Shown one piece after another: positions 38,115-47,457 of a DNA stretch of 64,000 nucleotides. Position numbers and translations under genes: made by a program. The stretch lies in contig NZ_SJOP01000011.1 of the NCBI RefSeq assembly GCF_004331415.1, forward strand, positions 142,865 through 206,864, given 5' to 3'. This stretch comes from Kosakonia quasisacchari (lineage in GTDB: Bacteria; Pseudomonadota; Gammaproteobacteria; Enterobacterales; Enterobacteriaceae). The notes under the pieces were generated by a model. That model did not search any database. It had not been told where the DNA came from and saw nothing but the letters and a program-made list of their open reading frames with translations. The number at the start of each line of letters is the position of its first letter. The stretch's first letter is position 1.

Positions 38115-39101
38115 ATGAAACTCGCGATATACAGCACAAAGCAATACGATAAAAAGTATTTGCAGCAGGTAAACGAGAAATATGGCTACGATCTTGAATT
38201 TTTCGACTTTCTGTTGACCGAAAAGACTGCCAAAACGGCTAACGGCTGTGAAGCGGTCTGTATTTTTGTTAACGACGATGGTAGCCGCCCGGTACTGGAA
38301 GAGTTGAAAAAACTCGGGGTGAAATTTATTGCCCTGCGCTGTGCCGGGTTCAACAACGTCGATCTCGAGGCAGCAAAAGAGCTGGGTTTGCAGGTAGTAC
38401 GCGTTCCGGCCTATTCACCGGAAGCGGTGGCGGAGCATGCTATTGGCATGATGATGACGCTGAACCGTCGCATTCACCGCGCGTATCAGCGTACCCGCGA
38501 TGCTAACTTTTCCCTGGAAGGGCTGACCGGTTTCACCATGTACGGTAAAACAGCGGGCGTGATCGGCACCGGTAAGATTGGCGTTGCCGCGCTGCGTATT
38601 CTGAAAGGGTTTGGCATGCGCCTGCTGGCGTTCGACCCGTATCCGAGCGCAGCCGCACTGGAGCTTGGCGTGGAGTATGTTGATCTACCGACGCTGTTTT
38701 CGCAGGCGGATGTCATCTCCCTGCACTGCCCGCTCACGCCAGAAAATTTCCACCTGCTTAACCGCGACGCTTTTGATCAGATGAAAGATGGCGTGATGAT
38801 CATCAACACCAGCCGCGGCGGATTAGTCGATTCGCAAGCCGCCATAGAAGCACTGAAAACGCAAAAGATCGGCGCGCTGGGAATGGATGTATATGAAAAT
38901 GAACGCGATTTGTTCTTTGAAGATAAATCCAACGACGTTATTCAGGACGATGTGTTCCGTCGCTTATCAGCCTGCCACAACGTACTGTTTACCGGCCACC
39001 AGGCATTCCTGACGGCCGAGGCGTTGATCAGCATTTCCGAAACAACGCTGGAAAACTTGCGCCAGTTACGCGACGGTGAAGCCTGCCCTAACGCGCTCTG
39101 A
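38115..39101 (+). CDS. ldhA: Fermentative D-lactate dehydrogenase LdhA
   Basis: A 328-residue NAD-dependent D-2-hydroxyacid dehydrogenase; E. coli LdhA has 329. It reduces pyruvate to D-lactate during fermentation. The nucleotide-binding loop is GVIGTGKIGVAALRI, the active-site arginine lies in INTSRGGLVDS, and the catalytic histidine in LFTGHQAFLT. The ATG at 38115 is preceded by GGAG and reproduces the start MKLAIYSTKQYDKKYL; an earlier in-frame ATG at 38079 is not family-like. hslJ follows on the same strand, but a strong terminator lies between. Confidence 0.97.
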   Translation: MKLAIYSTKQYDKKYLQQVNEKYGYDLEFFDFLLTEKTAKTANGCEAVCIFVNDDGSRPVLEELKKLGVKFIALRCAGFNNVDLEAAKELGLQVVRVPAYSPEAVAEHAIGMMMTLNRRIHRAYQRTRDANFSLEGLTGFTMYGKTAGVIGTGKIGVAALRILKGFGMRLLAFDPYPSAAALELGVEYVDLPTLFSQADVISLHCPLTPENFHLLNRDAFDQMKDGVMIINTSRGGLVDSQAAIEALKTQKIGALGMDVYENERDLFFEDKSNDVIQDDVFRRLSACHNVLFTGHQAFLTAEALISISETTLENLRQLRDGEACPNAL

Positions 39102-39108
39102 ATGTCCG

Positions 39109-39140
39109 GGGGTTCCCCTGCCTGCGCGGGGAACCCTTTC
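39109..39140 (+). terminator. Terminator of ldhA
   Basis: The perfect 9-bp stem GGGTTCCCC/GGGGAACCC with a 9-base loop is followed by TTTC, beginning eight bases after the ldhA stop codon. Confidence 0.8.
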
Positions 39141-39214
39141 GGACAAACCCCGATGACGCCCAGGCTCAGCCTGTTAGAATCCCCCACGTAATGGAAAACC
39201 CCTTAGAGGAAGAG

Positions 39215-39637
39215 ATGAAGAAAATTATGACTTTGGTTGCGTTGAGCGTAGTGCTTTCTGGCTGCGTGAGTTCCCGCACCGACACATTGAAACCACAGCA
39301 ACTGGCAGACCAGCGATTTGTGCTGACCACCGTAAACGGTCAGGCCGTGCAGGGTAATGGCCCGGCGCCGGAAATCCGTTTTGATAAAGACCTGCGCGTA
39401 TCCGGCAAAATGTGTAACGGCTTTATGGGCCAAGGAAAACTCTCTGACGGCACATTGACCGTCAAACAGATGGGCATGACCATGATGCTCTGCCCTGACC
39501 CGCAGCGTAACGAACTGGATCACACCATTAATGCGATGCTCAGCGAAGGGGCGCAGGTTGATCTTACTGACAACCAGCTGACGCTGGCGACGGTGAAGCA
39601 AACCCTGATTTACACGCGCGCGGCGAACGCTCAGTAA
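39215..39637 (+). CDS. hslJ: HslJ, META-domain heat-inducible lipoprotein
   Basis: A 140-residue META-domain lipoprotein equal in length to E. coli HslJ. Its signal MKKIMTLVALSVVLSGC gives acylated Cys17. The META domain shows FVLTTVNGQAV and the paired cysteines in GKMCNGFMG and MTMMLCPDPQRNE. In E. coli it is heat-inducible and contributes to novobiocin resistance. The ATG at 39215 follows AGAGGAAGAG. Its last seven bases overlap the end of the convergent ydbJ gene. Confidence 0.95.
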   Translation: MKKIMTLVALSVVLSGCVSSRTDTLKPQQLADQRFVLTTVNGQAVQGNGPAPEIRFDKDLRVSGKMCNGFMGQGKLSDGTLTVKQMGMTMMLCPDPQRNELDHTINAMLSEGAQVDLTDNQLTLATVKQTLIYTRAANAQ

Positions 39638-39900
39638 CTGCCGCAGCTTCCGGTGGCAAGTGACTGTTCACTGCAGCGCTTGCCATTTGGCAAGGCACAC
39701 ATTCCTACCATTGAGCCATCGAGTTGCCGGGCAGCTGACAACGAGCCACCAATCATCGCGCAATTCGCCTGACCACCATTTGACATCGCGGCTTTAAGCC
39801 CCGGCGCAACGTGTGCCGCGGTCGCTTGCTGAACGGGTTCATCACTGCTGCATGCCGATAATAATAAAGCGGCACATCCTACTAAAAACGCTGCGCGCAT
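39631..39900 (-). CDS. ydbJ: YdbJ, DUF333 lipoprotein
   Basis: An 89-residue small lipoprotein matching E. coli YdbJ (88). The signal MRAAFLVGCAALLLSAC ends in acylated Cys17. The DUF333 part is NCAMIGGSLSAARQLDGSMVGMC followed by ALPNGKRCSEQSLATGSCGSY, in which the four later cysteines probably form disulfides. Function is unknown. It converges with hslJ with a 7-bp overlap, the same arrangement as in E. coli. Confidence 0.93.
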   Translation of the reverse strand: MRAAFLVGCAALLLSACSSDEPVQQATAAHVAPGLKAAMSNGGQANCAMIGGSLSAARQLDGSMVGMCALPNGKRCSEQSLATGSCGSY

Positions 39901-40164
39901 TTCTCTCCCCCTGCTCCTGTGTCCTCAGGATAATTAAAAAAAGCGAAACCCAAGCATCATAGGCAGCCCGGCGCAATACGTCGAGAGCTGAAAAGCATCT
40001 TTATGCGTGTTAGAAACATTTTTTTGCGCTTTTTTGTGGGCGAGTGAACACAATTCATCGTCAGCAGGAATTCATGAGTGCATCAACTCAGTCTTGCTCA
40101 AGTGCACAGCGTTGTGGTTGTCGAGGCCTGCTGCAGCAGACGGTTTGCGTATTCAGTGCTCACA

Positions 40165-41682
40165 TCACACGAATTCACGTTCTGAGGTGACAACGCAGTC
40201 GCGACCTGAATATTTCGCCGCGTAAAGCGCCTCATCAGCAAACTCGATGAGCGCCGCCTCTTTCCCCTTCAATGAGGCAGCAGATCCGGCGGCAACACCA
40301 ATGCTCACACTCACGACGCCAAGCGGGCTTTGCTGGTGGAGAATATTCTCGAGCTTGATATTACGACCTATCTTTCTGGCAATATTCTCAGCGGATATCG
40401 CATCCGTTTCAGGCAGAATGACAACAAACTCTTCTCCGCCATATCTGGCGGCCAGAAAAGACGTTTCATTAATGGTTTCTTTTAAATTTTCGGCGACTAT
40501 TTTTAAACACGCATCACCGGCAATATGCCCGTAGCTATCATTATATTTTTTAAAATAATCGACATCGATTAATAACAGTGCAATCTGCTGTTTGTTGCTG
40601 GCACATTTTGCGACTTCTGCCAATAAAGCCTCATCGAATTTGCGCCGATTCGCAAGCCCGGTTAAGGAGTCTTCCTCGGCCATCACTTGCAACTCGGCAT
40701 TCGCAGACGCCAGAGATTCTTTTGCTGCCGACAGCTCTTTATTAATCCGGGCACGGTTGCGCACATCACGCATAAGATAATAGCTGGAAAAACTGACACA
40801 ACCGATAAGAAACAGAATGACAATAGCAAGGACTTCAGACTGGCGACGCCAGGAAGCCATAGCTTCATCCATGCTAACGGCAACGGTTGTAACCAGACCA
40901 TAACGTTTATTTTTTTGAAACGAATAAATACGCGCTATTTTATCGAAACGCGAAACAGAGGTTGCGATTCCAGAATCTTTCCTTTTTAGATAATCCGTAA
41001 ACAATGGTGAATCCGAAATTTCCCTACCAATATATTTTTCATCAAAAGGATAGCGTATAAGTAATATTCCAGAATCACTCGTTAACGCTATCGCGCCTTG
41101 TTTTCCGATGTCCAACTTTCCATAGGTTTGCAAGAAAGTGGCAATGTTCAGCGTCAACACTGCAACGCCCTTAAAATTCCCCGCTTTATCTTCCAGTCTT
41201 CGGCTAACGGTTATCACCCACTGGCCGTTTGTTCTGCTCACAACAGGGGGACCAATAAAGATATTTTTCGAATTATTATCCCGATGGTGCATAAAGAAAA
41301 ATCTGTCGGAGCTATTGCTGCTGCCTGAAAAATTTTCCTGCAACGCAATAATTTTATTCCCTTTCTCATCATAAATAATGATGTTATTCAACTGGGTGAG
41401 AAGCTGTTTCTGGTCAGCGAGTATTTTCTTAATGCTGGCTAACTGTTCGGAATTCATGCCATACATTTCCGTTACGTCAGAAACATTCTTTATCAACATC
41501 TCGCTTTGCCGAACAATCCCCTCTGAATACGTATCGAGAGTATGACTTAAGTTGGATATATTCGTATTAAGTTCATTTAGCGTATGGGTTCTTGTACTCA
41601 AGATCTGAACAATCAGCGTGATAGAAATCGCAAAAAAAACCACAGTAATAAAACTTGCCGCAAAAAATATTTCTTTTTTCAT
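40165..41682 (-). CDS. Membrane diguanylate cyclase with periplasmic sensor
   Basis: A 505-residue protein: TM1 about 8-28, periplasmic Cache-like sensor 29-282, TM2 284-304, a short linker and a GGDEF domain 335-500. The active-site loop is intact (ARYGGEEFVVILPETD, GGEEF at 415-419), as are DSLTGLANRRKFD and DVDYFKKYND, so it should make cyclic di-GMP from two GTP. The RxxD inhibitory site expected five residues before GGEEF is absent (ETSF instead), so product inhibition through that site is unlikely. The ATG at 41680-41682 is preferred to a GTG 24 codons upstream. It is divergent from ydbK; its signal is unknown. Confidence 0.9.
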   Translation of the reverse strand: MKKEIFFAASFITVVFFAISITLIVQILSTRTHTLNELNTNISNLSHTLDTYSEGIVRQSEMLIKNVSDVTEMYGMNSEQLASIKKILADQKQLLTQLNNIIIYDEKGNKIIALQENFSGSSNSSDRFFFMHHRDNNSKNIFIGPPVVSRTNGQWVITVSRRLEDKAGNFKGVAVLTLNIATFLQTYGKLDIGKQGAIALTSDSGILLIRYPFDEKYIGREISDSPLFTDYLKRKDSGIATSVSRFDKIARIYSFQKNKRYGLVTTVAVSMDEAMASWRRQSEVLAIVILFLIGCVSFSSYYLMRDVRNRARINKELSAAKESLASANAELQVMAEEDSLTGLANRRKFDEALLAEVAKCASNKQQIALLLIDVDYFKKYNDSYGHIAGDACLKIVAENLKETINETSFLAARYGGEEFVVILPETDAISAENIARKIGRNIKLENILHQQSPLGVVSVSIGVAAGSAASLKGKEAALIEFADEALYAAKYSGRDCVVTSEREFV

Positions 41683-42153
41683 CTTATTTTTACCCGCTAC
41701 GACCTCTTCACAAGAACGACTGTAACTGTAAATCTCAATTATCAAGAAACACACGGTAAAAGGTACAAGAACCTTTAATTAAAAACCTTATTCACTCCAT
41801 GCAAACGCAGCGACCAATGATAGCATTATTGCAAGTGTCTGTTTGTTAAGGAAACATGACTATCCTCTGATCAAACAGCGCGCTATTCCCTCCCAATCCC
41901 CCGGCACACTTGTTGTTGGTATTTTCTCCGTGTGTCAGTGCATCCCATCATGAGGGTAGCAGGAAATGTTCTGCACCAGCGCCATAAGAACGGGTAATCC
42001 CCCACCGTTAAATCGCAATTCATTGATTCCCGTTATACCTCAGGACACAAAAGCGAAAATTGCGCGCGCGTTGGTTTGCTAAAATAAGAGGATAATTACA
42101 GGGCTTGTCGCTGTTACACAAGCCTCTCCTATTGAGCAATGCAAGGGTGCCAT
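41683..42153. other. Intergenic region between the diguanylate cyclase gene and ydbK
   Basis: A 471-bp gap between divergent genes with no supported coding frame. It must contain both promoters. Close to ydbK, GGCTTGT (42102-42108) and ACAAGCC (42118-42124) form a 7-bp inverted repeat just ahead of the AAGGGTG ribosome site, which could affect ydbK translation or be an operator. In E. coli the ydbK upstream neighbour is ompN with the MicC small RNA between them; no MicC-like sequence was seen here. Confidence 0.5.
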
Positions 42154-45100
42154 ATGATTACTATTGACGGTAATGGCGCGGTCGCTTCAGTCGCCTTCCG
42201 CACCAGTGAAGTTATCGCCATATACCCCATTACCCCCAGCTCGACGATGGCTGAACAGGCAGATGCCTGGGCCGGAAACGGCCTGAAAAACATCTGGGGC
42301 GACACGCCGCGGGTTGTGGAAATGCAGTCGGAAGCGGGCGCGATTGCCGCCGTACACGGCGCATTGCAGACCGGCGCGCTCTCAACCTCGTTTACCTCAT
42401 CGCAGGGTTTACTGCTGATGATCCCAACGCTTTACAAGCTGGCGGGTCAATTGACGCCGTTTGTTCTGCACGTTGCTGCGCGCACCGTTGCCACCCATGC
42501 GCTCTCTATTTTTGGCGATCACTCCGACGTCATGGCGGTTCGCCAGACGGGTTGCGCCATGCTCGCTGCCGGTAGTGTGCAGGAAGCGCAAGATTTCGCG
42601 CTGATTTCGCACATGGCGACACTGAAAAGCCGGGTGCCATTCATTCATTTCTTTGATGGTTTTCGCACCTCGCACGAAATCAACAAAATCGTGCCGCTGG
42701 CAGATGACACCATCCGTAGTTTGCTTCCTCAAGCGGAAATTGATGCACATCGTGCCCGCGCACTTAATCCGGAACATCCGGTGATCCGCGGCACTTCTGC
42801 CAACCCGGACACCTATTTCCAGTCTCGCGAAGCCACCAACCCGTGGTACAACGCGGTGTACACGCACGTTGAGCAGGCGATGGACGATTTCGCCACCGCC
42901 ACCGGGCGGCAGTACAAACCTTTTGAATACTATGGCCACCCGCAAGCCGACCGTGTGATCGTGCTGATGGGATCGGCAATCGGCACATGCGAAGAAGTGA
43001 TCGATGAGCTGCTGACGCGTGGCGAAAAAGTCGGCGTGTTGAAAGTGCGCCTCTATCGCCCGTTCAGCGCAGCGCATCTGTTGTCCGTGTTGCCGGAAAG
43101 CGCGAAAACCGTTGCCGTACTGGATCGCACCAAAGAACCTGGCGCACAGGCCGAACCGCTTTATCTGGATGTGATGACCGCCCTGGCTGAAGCGTTTAAT
43201 AACGGCGAGCGGGAAACGCTGCCGCGCGTAATTGGCGGGCGTTACGGTCTTTCGTCAAAAGAGTTTGGCCCCGAGTGTGTGCTGGCCATTTTTAACGAAC
43301 TGCGCGCGGCGAAACCCAAACCGCGTTTTACCGTCGGTATTTACGACGATGTGACCAACCTTTCTCTGCCGCTACCGGAAAACACCCTGCCGTCACATGC
43401 CAAACTAGAAGCACTGTTTTATGGGCTAGGCAGCGACGGTAGCGTCTCGGCGACCAAGAACAATATCAAAATTATCGGTAACTCTACGCCATGGTATGCG
43501 CAGGGCTATTTTGTTTATGATTCGAAAAAAGCGGGCGGCCTGACGGTCTCGCATTTGCGCGTCAGTGAAAAACCGATCAACTCAGCTTATCTGGTATCGC
43601 AGGCGGATTTTGTCGGCTGCCATCAGTTGCAGTTTATCGATAAGTACCCGATGGCCGAGCGTCTGAAACCGGGCGGTATTTTCCTGCTGAACACCCCCTA
43701 CAGCGCCGACGAAGTCTGGTCACGTTTGCCGCAGGAAGTACAGGCGGTGTTAAACCAGAAAAAAGCCCGCCTCTATGTGATTAACGCGGCGAAAATCGCG
43801 CGCGAATGCGGTCTTGCCGCCCGCATTAACACCGTTATGCAGATGGCGTTCTTCCATCTCACCCATATTCTGCCGGGCGACAGCGCGCTGGCTGAACTGC
43901 AAGGCGCGATTGCCAAAAGCTACAGCAGTAAAGGCCAGGAACTGGTGGAGCGTAACTGGCAGGCGCTGGCAATGGCCCGCGAATCGCTGTTTGAAGTGCC
44001 GCTGGAAGCGGTTAATCCGCAAAGTGCCCATCGCCCGCCGGTGGTCTCTGATTCTGCACCTGATTTCGTGAAAACCGTGACAGCAGCGATGCTGGCAGGC
44101 CTTGGCGATGCATTGCCCGTCTCCGCGCTGCCACCGGACGGTACCTGGCCGGTTGGCACCACGCGCTGGGAGAAACGCAATATCGCGGAAGAGATCCCTA
44201 TCTGGAAAGAAGATCTCTGTACCCAGTGTAACCACTGCGTTGCCGCCTGCCCGCACTCGGCGATCCGCGCCAAAGTGGTCTCGCCGCAAGAGATGGAAAA
44301 CGCACCGTCGAGCCTGCACTCGCTGGATGTGAAATCCCGCGATATGCGCGGGCAGAAATATGTGCTGCAAGTTGCGCCGGAAGATTGCACCGGCTGTAAC
44401 CTGTGCGTGGAAGTTTGCCCGGCAAAAGATCGCCAGACCCCGGATATCAAGGCTATCAATATGATGTCGCGCCTTGAACACGTTGAAGAAGAGAAAGTGA
44501 ATTACAATTTCTTCCTCGATCTGCCGGAGATCGACCGCAGTAAACTGGAGCGCATCGACATTCGTACCTCACAGCTGATTACGCCGCTGTTTGAGTATTC
44601 CGGGGCTTGCTCCGGCTGTGGTGAAACGCCATATATCAAACTGCTGACGCAGTTGTATGGCGACCGGATGATGATCGCCAATGCCACCGGTTGTTCATCG
44701 ATTTATGGCGGTAACCTGCCCTCGACGCCTTACACCACTGATGAAAACGGACGCGGGCCGGCGTGGGCGAACTCACTATTTGAAGATAACGCCGAGTTCG
44801 GTCTTGGGTTCCGCTTAAGCGTGGATCAACACCGCCAGCGCGTTATGCGGCTGGTTGATCAATTTGCTGAGCATATTCCGGCGGAACTGAATGCGGCTTT
44901 ACATGCGGAAGCGACCCCGGAAGCGCGTCGCACACAGGTGGCAGAACTGCGTACCGCGCTGGCATCCGTGGAAGGTGCGCAGCAACTGTTGACCGATGCC
45001 GATGCGCTGGTCGAAAAATCGATTTGGCTGATTGGCGGTGACGGCTGGGCGTACGATATTGGCTTTGGCGGCCTCGATCATGTGCTGAGCCTGACCGAGA

Positions 45101-45678
45101 ATGTCAATATTCTGGTGCTCGATACCCAGTGCTACTCCAACACCGGTGGACAGGCCTCGAAAGCCACACCACTGGGTGCGGTGACTAAGTTTGGCGAGCA
45201 TGGCAAACGTAAGGCACGCAAAGATCTGGGCGTTAGCATGATGATGTACGGCCACGTCTACGTCGCACAGATTTCGCTGGGCGCGCAGCTCAACCAGACG
45301 GTGAAAGCCATTCAGGAAGCAGAAGCTTACCCCGGCCCGTCGCTGATTATTGCTTACAGCCCCTGCGAAGAGCACGGCTATGATTTGGCGCTGAGCCACG
45401 ACCAGATGCGCCAGCTCACCGCGACCGGCTTCTGGCCGCTGTATCGCTACGACCCGCGCCGTGAGGAAGAAGGCAAAATTCCGCTGGCACTGGACTCCCG
45501 GCCGCCGTCAGATGCGCTGGCAGAAACCCTGCTTAATGAGCAGCGCTTCCGTCGCCTGAACGCGCAGCAGCCGGAGGTAGCGGAACAGTTGTGGAAAGAT
45601 GCCGCCGCCGACTTGCAAAAACGCTACGACTTCCTGGCCCAGTTGGCCGGTAAAGCAGAGAAAAACACCGCGGAATAA
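42154..45678 (+). CDS. ydbK: Pyruvate:flavodoxin/ferredoxin oxidoreductase YdbK
   Basis: A 1174-residue single-chain PFOR of the NifJ type, the same length as E. coli YdbK. It converts pyruvate and CoA to acetyl-CoA and CO2, passing electrons to flavodoxin or ferredoxin. Domains in order: TPP pyrimidine part from residue 1 (YPITPSSTMAEQADAW), CoA-binding and gamma domains to about 600, a bacterial ferredoxin domain with CTQCNHCVAACP (about 688) and CTGCNLCVEVCP (about 745), and the C-terminal TPP domain with CSGCGETPY (about 818) and GGDGWAYDIG (about 961). The ATG at 42154 is preceded by AAGGGTG and matches the E. coli start MITIDGNGAVA. A terminator follows. Confidence 0.97.
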   Translation: MITIDGNGAVASVAFRTSEVIAIYPITPSSTMAEQADAWAGNGLKNIWGDTPRVVEMQSEAGAIAAVHGALQTGALSTSFTSSQGLLLMIPTLYKLAGQLTPFVLHVAARTVATHALSIFGDHSDVMAVRQTGCAMLAAGSVQEAQDFALISHMATLKSRVPFIHFFDGFRTSHEINKIVPLADDTIRSLLPQAEIDAHRARALNPEHPVIRGTSANPDTYFQSREATNPWYNAVYTHVEQAMDDFATATGRQYKPFEYYGHPQADRVIVLMGSAIGTCEEVIDELLTRGEKVGVLKVRLYRPFSAAHLLSVLPESAKTVAVLDRTKEPGAQAEPLYLDVMTALAEAFNNGERETLPRVIGGRYGLSSKEFGPECVLAIFNELRAAKPKPRFTVGIYDDVTNLSLPLPENTLPSHAKLEALFYGLGSDGSVSATKNNIKIIGNSTPWYAQGYFVYDSKKAGGLTVSHLRVSEKPINSAYLVSQADFVGCHQLQFIDKYPMAERLKPGGIFLLNTPYSADEVWSRLPQEVQAVLNQKKARLYVINAAKIARECGLAARINTVMQMAFFHLTHILPGDSALAELQGAIAKSYSSKGQELVERNWQALAMARESLFEVPLEAVNPQSAHRPPVVSDSAPDFVKTVTAAMLAGLGDALPVSALPPDGTWPVGTTRWEKRNIAEEIPIWKEDLCTQCNHCVAACPHSAIRAKVVSPQEMENAPSSLHSLDVKSRDMRGQKYVLQVAPEDCTGCNLCVEVCPAKDRQTPDIKAINMMSRLEHVEEEKVNYNFFLDLPEIDRSKLERIDIRTSQLITPLFEYSGACSGCGETPYIKLLTQLYGDRMMIANATGCSSIYGGNLPSTPYTTDENGRGPAWANSLFEDNAEFGLGFRLSVDQHRQRVMRLVDQFAEHIPAELNAALHAEATPEARRTQVAELRTALASVEGAQQLLTDADALVEKSIWLIGGDGWAYDIGFGGLDHVLSLTENVNILVLDTQCYSNTGGQASKATPLGAVTKFGEHGKRKARKDLGVSMMMYGHVYVAQISLGAQLNQTVKAIQEAEAYPGPSLIIAYSPCEEHGYDLALSHDQMRQLTATGFWPLYRYDPRREEEGKIPLALDSRPPSDALAETLLNEQRFRRLNAQQPEVAEQLWKDAAADLQKRYDFLAQLAGKAEKNTAE

Positions 45679-45688
45679 GCCAGCCGCC

Positions 45689-45722
45689 GAAAAAGCCACC
45701 GGTTAGCGCCGGTGGCTTTTTT
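45689..45722 (+). terminator. Terminator of ydbK
   Basis: The 8-bp stem GCCACCGG/CCGGTGGC with a 6-base loop is preceded by a run of A residues and followed by TTTTTT, 10 bases after the stop codon. It is a strong Rho-independent terminator. Confidence 0.93.
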
Positions 45723-45801
45723 AACGCACCTATTTCGCATGACACCCGCAGGAAGCTAGCTGATAATCACGGTTTCAGCCCGAACGGCAAGGAGCGAATT
45801 T

Positions 45802-46014
45802 ATGCATCATCACTCAGTTACCTCATCACGCATCGCTTCTGTCGGTTATGACGAACGCACTCGCACGCTGGAAATCTCTTTTCACGATAAAAGCATCTAC
45901 CAATATCAGGGCGTGCCGGAACGCATCTTTTCCCTGTTTCTTACCGTTGTTTCCAAAGGTCGTTTTTATGATGGCGTGGTAAAAGGCAAATATCCGGAAA
46001 AAAAAGTCGCCTGA
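45802..46014 (+). CDS. KTSC-domain protein
   Basis: A 70-residue KTSC-domain protein. Such domains are about 60 residues long and are named after a conserved lysyl-tRNA-synthetase C-terminal-like pattern; the segments SSRIASVGYDERTRTLEISF, YQYQGVPERIFSLFL and GRFYDGVVKGKYP are typical. Function is unknown, possibly nucleic acid binding. The start is preceded by AAGGAG eight bases upstream. It stands between ydbK and a monooxygenase-like gene 68 bp downstream. Confidence 0.85.
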   Translation: MHHHSVTSSRIASVGYDERTRTLEISFHDKSIYQYQGVPERIFSLFLTVVSKGRFYDGVVKGKYPEKKVA

Positions 46015-46082
46015 ACAGGTAGCTATCGCTGCGTTAAATTCCTGTCAGGATGGAGATCAGATAACCCACATCAGGAACCACA

Positions 46083-46409
46083 ATGTCAGCACTTAACCAC
46101 CCCACACCGTATTACGCAGTGATTTTCACCTCCGTGCGCACCGCTGTTGATGATGGCTACGGCGCTATGTCCGATCGCATGATGGCGCTGGCGGTTAACC
46201 AACCCGGTTTTCTGGGCGTGGATTCCGCCCGTGAAGAGGTTGGCATTACCGTCTCTTACTGGACATCGCTTGATGCCATCAAAAACTGGAAGATGAATGC
46301 CGAACATCTCATTGCGCAGAAAACCGGGCGCGAAAAGTGGTATCACTCGTTCACTACCCGCATTTGCCGGGTGGAAAAAGAGTATTCTTTTCAGGCGCTG
46401 GACGAGTAA
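46083..46409 (+). CDS. Antibiotic-biosynthesis-monooxygenase-like protein
   Basis: A 108-residue protein of the ABM/dimeric alpha-beta barrel superfamily. YYAVIFTSVR, NQPGFLGVDSAREEVGITVSYW and the following WKMNAEHLIAQ match the usual strand-helix pattern, and the many aromatic residues near WYHSFTTRICRVEKEYSF are typical. Relatives act as heme-degrading or quinol monooxygenases, or as dimeric binding proteins without a cofactor; no specific reaction can be assigned. AGGAACC provides the ribosome site. It may share a transcript with the KTSC gene. Confidence 0.82.
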   Translation: MSALNHPTPYYAVIFTSVRTAVDDGYGAMSDRMMALAVNQPGFLGVDSAREEVGITVSYWTSLDAIKNWKMNAEHLIAQKTGREKWYHSFTTRICRVEKEYSFQALDE

Positions 46410-46532
46410 CGTCGTACTCGCGGCCCACACACAATGAGCGCAAAACGCACCGCATTGAACAAATAGGCACACGCTTTTTCGTTACGCTGTATTCGACATT
46501 CAACGGAATGTGATGAAAACGAAGCGAGGATT

Positions 46533-47396
46533 ATGATGACGTCCCGGACTCTCGAGCAAACACCTGCAATCAAACGCCTGCAATTGCAAGATATCACCGT
46601 CACGATACTGAGTGACGGTTACCTTGAAGGTTCTTTTGCGCTATTGAACGGCATTGAAACCGGCCATGCCGAAGCGTTACTGACCGCCAATGGCGTTTCG
46701 CCCCTGCCGCGCATGAATATTAACGCCTGCGTGGTCGAAACCGCCGGACACACCATTCTTATCGATAGCGGAACCGGTACGCCTGACGGAGCAAGCGGCG
46801 AGTTACCTGCTGCCCTTGCCGCAGCGGGCATTGACCCGCTCAGGATCGACACGATTTTGTTGACCCACGGACACCGGGATCATGTTGGCGGTCTTGCCGA
46901 CCCGCGACAGACCCCGCTATTCAATAATGTGCAGCGTCTGTTCGTGCATGAGAAAGAGCTCGCTTTCTGGCGTGATGAAACGCTGTATGCCAGCGCACCG
47001 GAGAGCTTCCAACGCTCGTGCGACATCGCGAGGAATGCGTTCAGCGCTTACGACGACAGGCTGGTGACCTTCAAACAAGAGGATATTCTGCCCGGTATTC
47101 AGGCGGTGCCGCTTTTTGGCCATACCCCAGGCCACAGCGGTTTTCTGCTTGGCAATGAAAAAGACGCTCTGCTTATCTGGGGAGATATTGTCCATTTCCC
47201 GCATATCCAGATAGCCCGGCCTGACGTCTCGATTGCCTATGACCGCGACCCGGTGCTGGCGGCAAAAACGCGCAGCGCCCTGCTGGATCGCGTCGCGACG
47301 GACAATATTTCTATTTGTGGTATGCACTTCAACTTCCCGACCACGGCAAAACTCAGCCGTAGCGGTCAACGCTACGCGTTGCATTACGCTATGTGA
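46533..47396 (+). CDS. Metallo-beta-lactamase-fold hydrolase
   Basis: A 287-residue MBL-fold metallohydrolase. The metal-binding motif HGHRDHVGG lies at residues 112-120, and later ligands appear in FGHTPGHSG and WGDIVHFP, with a last histidine in GMHFNFPT. It resembles the AHL-lactonase/AttM type, which cleaves lactone rings, but the substrate is not determined by these motifs. No signal peptide is present; the GAGG site supports the first ATG. An AraC gene follows 61 bp later on the same strand and may regulate it. Confidence 0.87.
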   Translation: MMTSRTLEQTPAIKRLQLQDITVTILSDGYLEGSFALLNGIETGHAEALLTANGVSPLPRMNINACVVETAGHTILIDSGTGTPDGASGELPAALAAAGIDPLRIDTILLTHGHRDHVGGLADPRQTPLFNNVQRLFVHEKELAFWRDETLYASAPESFQRSCDIARNAFSAYDDRLVTFKQEDILPGIQAVPLFGHTPGHSGFLLGNEKDALLIWGDIVHFPHIQIARPDVSIAYDRDPVLAAKTRSALLDRVATDNISICGMHFNFPTTAKLSRSGQRYALHYAM

Positions 47397-47457
47397 ATTA
47401 TCTCGCATGAAGTTAATCGAGTGTTCCTGCCGAACCGGGATGGCAAAGAAGGTCGAG

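Noticed and set aside
41760..42150. Search for a MicC small RNA upstream of ydbK
   Set aside because: E. coli has micC between ompN and ydbK, but no sequence resembling MicC or its terminator is visible here.
42409..45399. Several antisense frames of up to 243 codons within ydbK
   Set aside because: They arise from the codon bias of a long GC-rich gene; none has a ribosome site or known motif.
47233..47457. Upstream part of the AraC reading frame
   Set aside because: It overlaps the MBL-fold gene in another frame and lacks a ribosome site; ATG 47458 has AAGG at good spacing.
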